From assembly GCA_964023275.1 (NCBI GenBank), contig OZ029914.1:41705924-41769923 (forward strand): DNA of 64,000 bases. Direction: 5' to 3'. Position 1 is the stretch's first letter. Every line of letters starts with the position of its first letter. The notes below the pieces were generated by a model. It was not told where the DNA came from and searched no databases. It worked only from the letters and a program-made list of their open reading frames with translations. Source of the DNA: Norana najaformis (taxonomy: Eukaryota; Annelida; Clitellata; Crassiclitellata; Hormogastridae). Made by a program: the position numbers and the translations under genes. This document shows, in pieces, positions 55,715 to 64,000 of this stretch.

Positions 55715-55865
55715 GCTTTTAACGCTGAGGTTACGCGTTAGAGCCTCCCCAGACGATTACAATGTAGCGACCTTAAGCAAGTACTTCACGCAAAATTGCT
55801 CAGCGCCATCGATTGATGCTTAGTCACGAGATAGTGGCGCTTAATAAATGCAGAAATAATAAGTT
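55715..55865 (+). mobile_element. tRNA-derived SINE
   Basis: GGTTACGCGTTAGAGCCTCC (worn B box), CAATGTAGCGACCTTAAGC, ACTTCACGCAAAATTGCTC, AGCGCCATCGATTGATGC, ATAGTGGCGCTTAATAAATG, CAGAAATAATA. The tail arms AGCGCCATC and GGTGGCGCT-type sequences can pair as a hairpin. Confidence 0.75.
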
Positions 55866-56377
55866 CCAGCCTTAGCTAATTACTCAGTGAACCACTTAAA
55901 CCCAATGCGTTGCTCATTGGTTGCAACTGCCTATGTTTGGATTTCTAAAATGGTCCTTAAACAGCCAGTCTTTAACAGGAGAAATATTAGATTGAAGCTG
56001 ATTGTTAATTCTAGATCCAACCGAAAATGAAGACAAGCGAGTCTGGACCAGCTTTGCTATTTCCAGCGCAAGCATTGCGATTCTTTTGTGTCTCATCATA
56101 GCTATTATTCTGTAAGTTACATTTATATATAAAAGACTGTGGCCACATAAATAAACATTTTAGCCTAACACTGCAATTCATCGTGTTCTAAATATCCATT
56201 GAGAAAATGGTCTTCTCATAAACATACATTGTATGTACATATTTAATTATGCGTAGGCTTTTTGTGTTAATGTTTCTAATAACCTCAAACGTAATGTCAT
56301 ATAGCTTACAAGAGAATCATATATGGCAATATTCCCATATGGGATTTACATGTTTGACATGGACATATACCGTTACG

Positions 56378-56530
56378 CTGGGCACGGTGGCCGATTGGTT
56401 AAAGCGTTCGGCTTGTAAAGCAAAGACAACGAGTTCGAGCCTCCCTTAAGACGGTTACTACGTAGGGACCTTGTGGAAGTCCTTCACTCACAAATGCTTT
56501 GTACCTCAGATTCGGATTTACTGACCTTGC
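56378..56530 (+). mobile_element. tRNA-derived SINE, 5' two thirds
   Basis: GGGCACGGTGGCCGATTGG, TTAAAGCGTTCGGCTTG, then a B box (GAGTTCGAGCCTCC), GTAGGGACCTTGTGG, TCCTTCACTCACAAATGC. This is the best-preserved tRNA-like head in the window. The tail is replaced by ACT/AAT arrays. Confidence 0.75.
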
Positions 56531-56554
56531 GCGCACGTTGAATGATATATAGCA

Positions 56555-56652
56555 ATAGTACTACTACCACTACTACCACTACTACAATAACTACTACTAC
56601 TACTACTACTACTAATAATAATAATAATAATAATAATAACTACAACAATAAT
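56555..56652. repeat. (ACT)n / (AAT)n trinucleotide array
   Basis: CTACTACTACC and AATAATAAT units; the Thr/Asn-rich frame across it is an artefact. Confidence 0.9.
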
Positions 56653-57018
56653 ATGGTCCCAAGTTGTAGGACTTACGAAAACAATATGGAAATATTGCCC
56701 TATGCTATTGAGGAAACTACAAGTCAGTTTGTAATTTTGGCGAATTGTGATTTCACAAGTGCAACACATTTTCTGTCTGAATGTTTGTGTTCCTGTCTCT
56801 GGGGATATATCACGGCGGCGAGTGCTTTAGTTTTTGTTGTTTTTCAACCCATTTGTAGATTTTCTCGTACTCGTCTTATTTATTTACAGGTACTTCTTAA
56901 AGTTCAAGAAGCCAAAGAATTCAGACCAACAAAGCTAGAGGTATGCATTTTCATCTGGCGCATTTTATATCTCTATGTTTGCTTGTGTCTGTATTTGTGT
57001 GTCTTTGGTTGTCTCACA

Positions 57019-57255
57019 GATTGTTTCTGCAACATTCTTATCAGGAGAAACATCGAAAGCTGCTGTGTTAGCTGAAGAACAACGCAGTTTTGGTCGTGTT
57101 CTTCTGAACTGCGCAAGATTAAATCTCTGCTACGCAAAGCATGCAGCGAAGGCAATTTATGACGCAAGCATTTGGGCCTATGCTTGCAATCACAATTGGC
57201 ATAGTTGCAGGGCGATAAGAGGAATACATTTTTCAGCACCGCGCCCAGTGACATA
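57019..57255 (+). other. Open segment after an acceptor, possible last exon of pseudogene F
   Basis: After TCTCACAG the sequence is open in phase 0 for 78 codons (I-V-S-A-T-F-L-S-G-E-T-S-K, A-E-E-Q-R-S-F-G-R) to TAA. It follows the phase-0 donor at 56941, mirroring the last-exon position of genes A and B, but lacks their tyrosine motifs and has no clear similarity to them. Confidence 0.25.
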
Positions 57256-57425
57256 AAGCAGTATCACCTAACCTGAGCCCTAGATTCCGACCTCTGACCA
57301 CCGAATTCTAACCTGACACCAAAACTGACCAAACACCCTGTCCCTTGCGGACTTAATTTAAAGTAGAGACAGTGAATAAGTTCATCTCCCTGACGCTTTC
57401 TTGTGGCGATAAGAATTTTGGAGAT
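57243..57425 (+). repeat. Interspersed repeat shared with 60785-60930
   Basis: Both copies share GACCAAACA(A)CCTG, a GACTT(A/G)A(T/C)TT block, ATCTCCCTGACGC and AATTTTGGAGATT in the same order. In the second copy an L2-like LINE 3' terminus follows directly, so this is probably LINE UTR. Confidence 0.5.
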
Positions 57426-57879
57426 TTACATTACATACGTTAATTAAGTCATGCCTACGAATTTATGAGTTTAAATTGGTGACCATTAATAAACTATGTG
57501 AGGCAAAGTTGCTAGATTGTCGCTGTTCTAAGGCAACCCTAATTTTGTTCATAAGTCGTAAATTTCTAATGTTCTCTACATCACGTTAACAATCTGCTTC
57601 ATAAGAGGTTTAATATATTGTTGTAGAAATCTTCTGAACAGATAACGACTGGATGCCACTAGAAAGGTGCAAACCACATCAGCCACGATGAACAACAAGG
57701 CTTCTTTATCTACGCCAAACAATGATGAAGATTTTCTGCAATGTTATTATTTTTATTGTTACCATAAGGAGATTTGTAAAGCACCAGATAATGTAACTCG
57801 ATACACCGCAAATGCGCAAATGTTGCATGATTGAGCGTGTAATACATGTTCAAGTACAGTTAGCGTTATTTCATTTGCA

Positions 57880-58110
57880 ATCTAGTCTAATTCTAATTAC
57901 TTCTATAGCGCCGTTATCATAATGCCTAAGTATCATTTGATGGTCGTTTACCGTTCATTGTAATCAAAATCATAAGCCATTGGAGAAGCCAAATCGAAAT
58001 TATTCCTACAGGTCCGAGAAACCTGAACTTAAGCTCTGGTTGTTAAGAAAGTTGAACAGACGAGTCTTAAGTTTGCATCAGAATGCTATGATTTGAAAAT
58101 GACATAGTGG
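57880..58110 (-). mobile_element. L2-like LINE 3' end with C-terminal remnant
   Basis: TCTAGTCTAATTCTAATTAC, TTCTATAGCGCCG, then the reversed ATCATTTGATGG terminus. Near 58050-58100 the minus strand still reads L-K-T-R-L-F-N-F-L. Confidence 0.6.
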
Positions 58111-58599
58111 AGACAAATAGTATGTCTAGACTGCGTGCGCATTCCGTATTATTGTCAAACAAGCCGCCAACTGAATAAATTAAAGGCAATCAAAGTTCCG
58201 GAGTTGTTTGTTTATGCCTAGGAAAATGATCTCATTTGTAATCAAATTAACTAATTTATGGTACTAAGTTACTGTCACTATTTACTGCTGAAGACATTAG
58301 TATGGTGTTAAGCAATCGTGTTTTAAAGGTTTACTCAAGTTGAAATCACGAAGTCTTTCTTAGATGAGACGCGAAACTAGCTACACTTTCCTAGTTTTAT
58401 CCACTAATTCCGACTATCTTTCACTGAAGATACATTTTACTCAGATATTATAATCCCGTTAATAGGACTTTATTCCCTGGTCCTGAATGTCAAAGATACA
58501 TTATCCTCATATATGAATGATATAGCAATGTCCTCATAAACTTAGCTTTCACCCAAAATTAATATCTTCCCCACTGTTATCAGGCACGAATTCCTTACT

Positions 58600-58790
58600 G
58601 GTTATGATATACCTAAGTGGTTAATCACTCGCCTTAAGGTGAAGCGGAGTGTTACTGTTCGAGGCGTCTCGAAGACGTTCATTTGTGGATGGACTTTGAG
58701 CAAGATATTAACGCTCGATTGTTGAGTGCCTTCAGTTATTAATTTCGTCATTAGATGGTTGCGCTGACTAATTATTGAAGGTTAGCTAGT
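58600..58790 (+). mobile_element. Diverged tRNA-derived SINE
   Basis: ACCTAAGTGGTTAATCACTC (A box region), ACTGTTCGAGGCGTCTC (B box), TGGACTTTGAGCAAG and a worn tail (GTCATTAGATGGTTGCGC). Confidence 0.55.
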
Positions 58791-58899
58791 TATTTGAGAA
58801 TTTTCCAGGTTGTGCGTTTTTTACTTTGGCATTATTATCTGAAATCAGCATAAAAACAAAAACAGACATTATATCAACATGCATATTTAGCATACTCCT

Positions 58900-59335
58900 G
58901 TAACATGGACCCTACGCAAACATGAAACAAGCAAGCTGCTAGCGTTTGAGATGAGATGCTACAGGAGAATACTACACATCAGATGGGAGCAGAAAATAAC
59001 AAATATAGAGGTGCGAAAAAGAGTAGGAAACACAAGAAACATCAAGCAAGTGATAATGGAGAGAAAACTGAATTTCTTCGGACATGTCTGCAGAATGAGA
59101 GATGATAGACTCATCAAGCAAGCCATTTTCGGGATCATGGACGGAACAGGAGTTAGAGGAAGACCGTGCAGGGAGTGGCTAGATGACATCACAGACTGGT
59201 GCGAAATGGACATACACGAGCTGAGCAGAATGACACTGGAAAGAGACAAGTGGAGATGGATGGTGAAACATGCGATTGACACCAACGGGCACTGAGCCCA
59301 CGGACGATGATGATGATGATGATGATGATTATTAT
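58900..59335 (+). mobile_element. RTE-like LINE 3' end with GAT tail
   Basis: An open segment (58951-59295) reads M-R-C-Y-R-R-I-L-H-I-R-W, then K-L-N-F-F-G-H-V-C-R-M and G-R-P-C-R-E-W-L-D-D-I-T-D-W-C, a typical RTE/BovB-type C-terminus. It ends in TGA and, after a short UTR, a (GAT)8 tail at about 59305-59330, the simple tail expected of this clade. The piece is open to its stop, so the copy is fairly young, but the element is 5' truncated. Confidence 0.85.
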
Positions 59336-59394
59336 CTGACAGTAAAGTCCAGTTTACTTTTCATTAGCGATCTCATCATTTTGCTAGGGAGTGG

Positions 59395-59580
59395 AAGCCA
59401 GATGGATACAGCGCTTGGCTGGCAACGCGGAGAGTACGGGTTCAAGCCTCTCCGGAGACCATTTCTGTGTCAAGACCTTCAGCAAGTCCTTCACTCACAA
59501 TTGTTCAGCGCCATCAAATCATGATTTTGTCATTAGATGGTGGCGCTTAGTAAATGCGGAAATATAATATAAAATCTGCA
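59395..59580 (+). mobile_element. tRNA-derived SINE, near full length
   Basis: GATGGATACAGCGCTTGG, B box CGGGTTCAAGCCTC, TCCTTCACTCACAATTG, AGCGCCATCAAATCATG, TTAGATGGTGGCGC, TTAGTAAATGCGG. Head, core and hairpin tail are all present. Confidence 0.8.
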
Positions 59581-59724
59581 TCGCTGAGGAGTAGTAGACT
59601 GCTTTATGAGAATATTCTGATAAATGCATATGTACAAAAGGTGAGGACAATAGTGTGCTACATGAATGAACTCCAACTGATACATCTAAAGTTACATGCA
59701 TGTTTCGTTAATTTTGCTATAATG

Positions 59725-60080
59725 TTTAAATAAAGCCGTGTAAAAAGAAATCACGCCTTATGCAAAATATATTAAAAATCCTACACCTGCCAACGTATAA
59801 CTCAAATATATATACACATATATTACACGAATATTTTAGCATACATATATAAACATTTAATATAAAATGAACACATAAATGTTATGTAAAGAAATTATCG
59901 AAAACATTGGCGGATTTCTCGCATTCGCAATGGTGTGCCTTGAAATATACTTTTGAATTTGTGTCACTCCTTAATCTGCCCATATATCTCGATTGCAATA
60001 TTGCATGGGTTTCTACTAATACTCGCTTAACTAATCTGAAACTTTGAAGAAACGCGCAGTCCTTACTATGCATGTAACTA
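59725..60080 (+). mobile_element. LINE fragment, same family as in the segmental duplication
   Basis: CCGTGTAAAAAGAAATCACG, ATATACTTTTGAATTTGTG, TGCATGGGTTTCTAC and GAAGAAACGCGC recur from 26025-26340 and 48820-49130. Here no Ig exon accompanies it, which separates the dispersed LINE from the true segmental duplication. Confidence 0.65.
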
Positions 60081-60084
60081 ACGG

Positions 60085-60222
60085 AATTTAAGGCGCTAAG
60101 TAATTGCGAGTGAAAGACTTGCTCAACGTCCCTATACAGTAGGTCTAACCGTCTAAGGGGAGCCTTGAACCCGTACTCTGTGCGTTATAAGCGGAGCGCT
60201 TTATGCAATCGGTTCCTCTGCC
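60085..60222 (-). mobile_element. tRNA-derived SINE (minus strand)
   Basis: On the minus strand: GAGCGCTCCGCTTATAACG-type head, B box GGGTTCAAGGCTCC, then TGTATAGGGACGTTGAGCAAG and TCTTTCACTCGCAATTAC. The tail is truncated. Confidence 0.7.
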
Positions 60223-60784
60223 CCAGAAACTCATGTCCATAGCACAACAATTCAATATAGGTTTCATATGCTCTACACATGACTTTGCTGTTGAAAAATT
60301 AAAATTTAAATCGTATTGATTATGTTCATTCGCCACTGAGAGTTAAAACAACCAGCAGTGTTCGACATTTGAGGCTTTTAGCATTTGTTTTGAATTGTCA
60401 TATTTAACGGACTATTAAACAACAGCCCGAACTTCCCAAAACAATAGGCTACACATGGAAAACAAAACAATTCTCTTTTGTATATGGGCATCTGCATTCA
60501 ATTGACTCCAAGTTTTTATGACCAAATTTCGCGGGGCAGTATTTGCATATATGGGATACATAAACACAATGAAAACCCATCTCGTTTCAGGAAGAAGCAA
60601 CGACAAACAACAATGTTACATCCTATTTTTAAAGTTTTTTATGAAAATTTTATGTTTTCACTTCTAAAGAGAAATCTTTACATAGAGGACTGGGGTTTGC
60701 CACAAAGCAGCAATGCAAAAACAGAAGCATTTTCTCACCAATCGATTACGATTTTCAGAGCGACCTCGCTTGAAGAACCATGCT

Positions 60785-60990
60785 TAATCCCCCGGATTCT
60801 GACCTGGCATTGAAATTGACCAAACAACCTGGCTCATGATGACTTGACTTGATTTGGTATAGCGCGGTTAAATAATCTGATCTCCCTGACGCGACTTTTG
60901 TGTAACGCTGAGAAATTTTGGAGATTGAAGCGATCATGATTGATGGCTTGTACATTATAATAACGGCGCTATAAAAGTGATCAAATTAGA
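60785..60990 (+). mobile_element. L2-like LINE 3' UTR and terminus
   Basis: ATCTCCCTGACGCG, GAAATTTTGGAGATTG, then AAGCGATCATGATTGATGG, ATAATAACGGCGCTATAAAAG and TTAGATTTAATT. Confidence 0.6.
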
Positions 60991-61155
60991 TTTAATTGGT
61001 AATACGTCTAGACTACAATTGTCGACATTGCAGAGGATTTGACGTCTAAGTGAAAGGAAGATGAAATAGCGAATGGCACCCCTTAAAACATGACCGCTTT
61101 GGCCATATTGTCATACGTTCTTGTTATTCTTAAAACTTTAGAATATTCTACTGAC

Positions 61156-61482
61156 CTGTGACAATGAGTCTAGCATGTGGGGGAACACCCCATTCTCCTG
61201 GTTCGCTACAGATATAAAATCCATCATCCTCTTCCGTAACATTGCTTATGACCAGATCGTATTGTCCAGTTGTTGTATTCACATCTATCTTGTGTCTGTT
61301 TGACCTTTTGTATGGCATGACCAGTCCTTCAGTAGCTATATAAATGTCTGTCACTGAATTCAGCTCTACTCCATACTGCCAGTTGACGTCTGTCTTGGCA
61401 TCAGTGGAACATCGAAGTCGCACTTGAGATCCAACTGTGGCATTCACATCGACCGGTGTTGTAGTGAGCGCTGCTTTCACAC
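61156..61482 (-). CDS. Isolated intact V-like Ig exon
   Basis: The 327-nt exon is open throughout, with a phase-1 acceptor (ATGCATAG) and donor (GTCAGT). It has V-R-L-R-C-S-T, V-N-W-Q-Y-G, the family block T-E-G-L-V-M-P-Y and N-V-T-E-E-D-D-G-F-Y-I-C-S-E. It is closely similar in sequence and equal in length to the first V-like exon of gene C (G-E-G-L-V-R-P-Y, N-V-T-K-E-D-E-G-I-Y-S-C-S-E). Several N-x-T sequons are present. No signal exon upstream and no partner exon immediately downstream on this strand were found. It could be the first Ig domain of gene E across a 12.6-kb intron that would contain pseudogene F, or the start of a gene whose remaining exons are lost. Confidence 0.7.
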
Positions 61483-61794
61483 CTATGCATAAACGTCACT
61501 ACAGAGTCACTAAGACAAAAACACTTCAAACACATTCAACTACACAACTGAGGTTTTAGTGATGCTACATATTTACAAACGTTAGCAAAAGGCATTGAAG
61601 GTCTAATCAGATTTTATTTCGTTAATCTCAGTTCCTAAGCTCATTTAATTTTATTGTTAATATTATTGTTGTTGTTGTTATTATTGTTGTTGTCACACGT
61701 ATAGGCCATATATTTTGGTAAAAATATAAATGGCGTCCGTCAAAAAATGTATCCAATCCGTTACCAACACTAATATTTCCTAGTTAACTACATC

Positions 61795-62055
61795 GGTAAG
61801 TGCGTACGCCAAGGAGCCTCTGTGCGTGAGGATCCCAGGTTCGCGTCCCGGTCGTGGCTTATTTCAGAGATTAAAATCTCGGGCTACCACGGTCTTTGCA
61901 TGGGGACCTTAAATGGCGTGGCGCCCATTCAAACGTGCAGCGGTGGTGAAGGATCTCACCCGATATATTCATTGCAAAATGAGCAGGATCGAGGCCATAC
62001 GGCCGCTTTATAAAACCTATGCATTTATACATTTATTTATTTATTTATTCCATCA
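61795..62055 (+). repeat. SINE-like sequence with ATTT tail
   Basis: CCCAGGTTCGCGTCCC resembles a B box; an ACCACGGTCTTTGCATGG, GGACCTTAAATGGCG core follows and an (ATTT)n tail ends it at 62030-62052. It differs from the main SINE family. Confidence 0.4.
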
Positions 62056-63420
62056 CACCGGGAGCAAGACACTTTGGTTTGCTAGTAAGTGCAGTAAGTT
62101 GCAGTTTCCAGTATATACACAGAAAACATAAATTATGGTATTCAGTAGGAGAGTTAGGCATACAGGCCGATACAGATACTGCAAGAAAACCCCTAATACA
62201 TGGTAAATAGATCGCAGGCTATCTGGTAACTCAAGACAACTTGTAATCAGCTGAGTTGACAAACGCGGAAGCAGGTTTGCAATGCATGGTAAAACTATTT
62301 TTGTCAGATTTGTCAAAACTGAAATACTTCACGCACATTTGTTTTAGGATGTTTAAAGTAACTGGCATTATTCCACAATTGTCACAAATCACTTCAAATG
62401 TTTAAAAGAGATCTGAAATGGTGTAGTTAGGCCTAGGGAACTGTTGGGTAGAGACGGGGGCTTAGCAAGTTAGCCAGCCAAAAGGGCGAGGAAGACCAAA
62501 GAGGAGATTGAGCAGAGTGATAGCTAGAGAGACGTGGATGAATCTTGGGTGTGCATGTTAGTCTGGAATGGAGAAGGTGAGCAAGAGCACAACGGTTGTG
62601 CAGACGAAGGTTCGTCAGTGAGCGGAGATCTTAGGAATCATCCATTAAGCAAACAAGCAGACCGAAGAACGACAAACAGGCTGCAGATTTAAATTGTTGT
62701 TGTGAAGTTGGTTAGCTTAGGTAAAGCTCTGTCAATTTATACCTTTTACTCAGTGTATGTATGTTTACTTAGGTGCATTTAACTATTATTTTTTGTAATG
62801 ATCTGATATGTCTTATCCGTGAACTGGTCTTGAGTTCGACTCCCTACATACACATAGAACCAATTATATGACAAACATAGCACTTTGGCGAATTTTCAAA
62901 TCTGCGCTCCAAAACCGTTAGCGGCCAGGGTTGCACCCCAGAGTCCACTTACCGGAAGACCGAACCCTTCGCGTCTCAACAACCTAAACTTCACATGACA
63001 AATTTCGACTGCTGTGGTCAACATTTTGCAATCAAACCCTCGGGTGGAAATCTCTGTGACTTAACCCTCATCCACATTGGTCATGAAAGTCACGTTATTG
63101 CATACATGGGGTCCGTCTGAACCCCAACGGTTAGAATGCATGCTTCGAGTGATATTTGCATTCCGACATCAAAACAGCCTAAGTTCTTGCAACATAGTAA
63201 CGCAAAATATTCTTCATTAAGTAGGTCCTAACTTGTCACGGAATGTATATTTTTATATTATACAGATTAGGTACCCGGCAAATGTTATATAATGAATGAA
63301 ACAAGTCATCCATCAAAGCAAACTGTTCAATTTAAGCTGAGTTTAATTCAAGAATTTCAATTGAATGAAGAAAGTTATTAAGGTAAGCACAAATCCTGGT
63401 TTAATATTCAGTTAATGTGT
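62056..63420. other. No gene recognised
   Basis: A plus-strand stretch at 62480-62560 reads G-R-G-R-P-K-R-R-L-S-R-V-I-A, reminiscent of the RTE C-terminus, but is too short to assign. Elsewhere no exon, RNA gene or transposon end is supported. Confidence 0.4.
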
Positions 63421-64000
63421 TTAGGGGTCGTCTGTCACATACACTTGGCCCATATAACGCCAGGTGTCGAGTGATCCATACAGACATTTCTGCGGCAGAA
63501 CATTGCACTCTAGTTTCACCTTTCTGTCAGCACTACGTGGAAAGATGCGGCAACGGTGCTTCCTGGAAGGTTCTTTGCTGTCAAGGTTGCCTTCCACTTC
63601 AATCAGTAAACACTGTATTTTGGCAGGCTTGATAGCATTTCTCACTTCACCTTTGCATAGCTTGGGGATTTGCAGCACGTACAGCAATTTGTTCGTGAAC
63701 CAGTTCACGGCCCAACGGCAACATGAATAGTCGACGGCGGCGGCTCCCATTTCGGGATTTCCACTCTGGACAGTTGCATAGCCAGATAACAAGCGCTGCA
63801 ATGCGACATCGACGATGTTGAAAAACAATGATAATGACCATCGTTTGCATTTTCGTTTGCAAGAGTATGTTGCAGCAAGTTTGTCCATGTTGTCTACTCC
63901 GCCCTTCTTGGAATTGTAGTGAAGTATGATAAGAGGCTTGTGATCGTCACCTGCTGTTGCAATGTTATGATGCATAGAAGACAGCAAGATGACAGCCTTT
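63421..64000 (-). CDS. piggyBac-type transposase, C-terminal part (runs off window)
   Basis: The minus strand is open from the window end to a stop (TAA) at 63421-63423, about 192 codons. It reads K-A-V-I-L-L-S-S-M-H, then H-Y-N-S-K-K-G-G-V-D-N-M-D-K-L, T-Y-S-C-K-R-K-C-K-R-W and L-F-F-N-I-V-D-V-A. In piggyBac proteins the Y-N-x-x-K-G-G-V-D-x-x-D block carries the third catalytic aspartate, and the R-x-x-R-W...F-x-x-x-x-D-x-A block follows. The C-terminal Cys-rich tail is present but worn (C-R-I-F-P-R-S-A-D-R-K, C-N-V-L-P-Q-K-C), with some expected cysteines missing. The absence of stops in this part suggests a young or domesticated copy; the N-terminal two thirds are outside. Confidence 0.8.
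   Translation of the reverse strand, partial: KAVILLSSMHHNIATAGDDHKPLIILHYNSKKGGVDNMDKLAATYSCKRKCKRWSLSLFFNIVDVALQRLLSGYATVQSGNPEMGAAAVDYSCCRWAVNWFTNKLLYVLQIPKLCKGEVRNAIKPAKIQCLLIEVEGNLDSKEPSRKHRCRIFPRSADRKVKLECNVLPQKCLYGSLDTWRYMGQVYVTDDP

Larger units (their letters stand above)
53873..56938 (+). pseudogene. Pseudogene F: Ig-superfamily receptor with frameshifts
   Basis: Recognisable exons are 53873-54198 (V-like), 55019-about 55397 (C2-like), 56015-56111 (transmembrane) and 56890-56938 or beyond (tail). The V-like exon is 326 nt where intact relatives at 18620 and 61156 are 327. It reads I-P-I-E-C-S-T, L-L-K-W-K, G-S-F-I-C-L-E-P-G, then loses the frame; the continuation in the shifted frame is G-E-K-S-A-Q-L-I-V-L up to the GTGAGT donor. 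The C2-like exon starts with the family motif (D-S-H-P-N-C) but hits a stop after 13 codons, while the rest of the domain (I-T-C-V-I-H-F, N-Y-T-C-Y-K) is in another frame. The transmembrane exon (A-I-S-S-A-S-I-A-I-L-L-C-L-I-I-A-I-I) continues into Y-F-L-K-F-K-K-P-K and a stop at 56936. In another frame the tail exon ends phase 0 at GTATGC, as in genes A and B. No signal exon was found. Sequencing error could mimic one lesion, not both easily. Confidence 0.7.

Overview
The window reads as nuclear DNA of an invertebrate metazoan. Coding sequence is split into short exons with GT-AG boundaries and long AT-rich introns. The intergenic DNA is full of decayed non-LTR retrotransposons, tRNA-derived SINEs and microsatellites (CATA/TATG, GACA, CAGT, ACT, GA, TA). 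There is no bacterial-style operon, no rRNA operon and no CRISPR array. The repeat mixture (L2/CR1-like and RTE-like LINE ends, GACA and CATA arrays) would fit a gastropod mollusc, but the species cannot be fixed from sequence alone.

The main content is a local cluster of related immunoglobulin-superfamily receptor genes on both strands. Plus-strand gene A (1670-6986, 5' part outside the window) and gene B (27558-37759, apparently complete) are paralogues. Each has one transmembrane exon and a long cytoplasmic tail built from several small exons rich in tyrosine motifs (IYYED, YEEI, YDYV/YDYI, TIYTEV/TVYTEM, SVYAPI). Minus-strand gene C (14144-20981) and gene E (45824-48527, 5' end unresolved) share the extracellular layout (V-like exon of 327 nt, V-like exon of 321 nt, C2-like exon beginning D-x-x-P-x-C) but end in very short tails after the membrane. 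This looks like a long-tailed, signalling class and a short-tailed class of receptor side by side, as in paired-receptor or allorecognition clusters of other animals.

The cluster also holds debris of the same family: a V-like exon with one stop codon (25417-25737) inside a ~1.1 kb duplication of gene E sequence (48182-49290), a fragment of a V-like exon (17668-17722), a frameshifted plus-strand copy F (53873-56938), an isolated intact V-like exon (61156-61482, minus) and a candidate orphan tail exon with a V-N-Y-A-E-I motif (52866-53033). This is the signature of recent birth and death by duplication.

Layout: 1-7 kb gene A; 7-14 kb L2-like LINE, solo LTR, a hAT-type MITE and little else; 14-21 kb gene C; 21.6-24.2 kb a DNA-transposon-like element with an intact 567-codon ORF flanked by a 37-bp direct repeat; 24.6-27.2 kb LINE remnants and the V-like pseudo-exon; 27.5-37.8 kb gene B; 38-45.7 kb simple repeats and LINE/SINE remnants; 45.8-49.3 kb gene E and its duplicated flank; 49.3-52.8 kb LINE/SINE debris; 52.9-57 kb tail exon candidate and pseudogene F; 57-61 kb SINE/LINE field; 61.2 kb isolated V-like exon; 63.4-64 kb the C-terminal part of a piggyBac-type transposase running off the window.

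How the genes might work together is inference: the long-tailed products would recruit SH2-domain kinases or phosphatases after binding a ligand through their Ig domains, and the short-tailed products would bind similar ligands without intrinsic inhibitory motifs.
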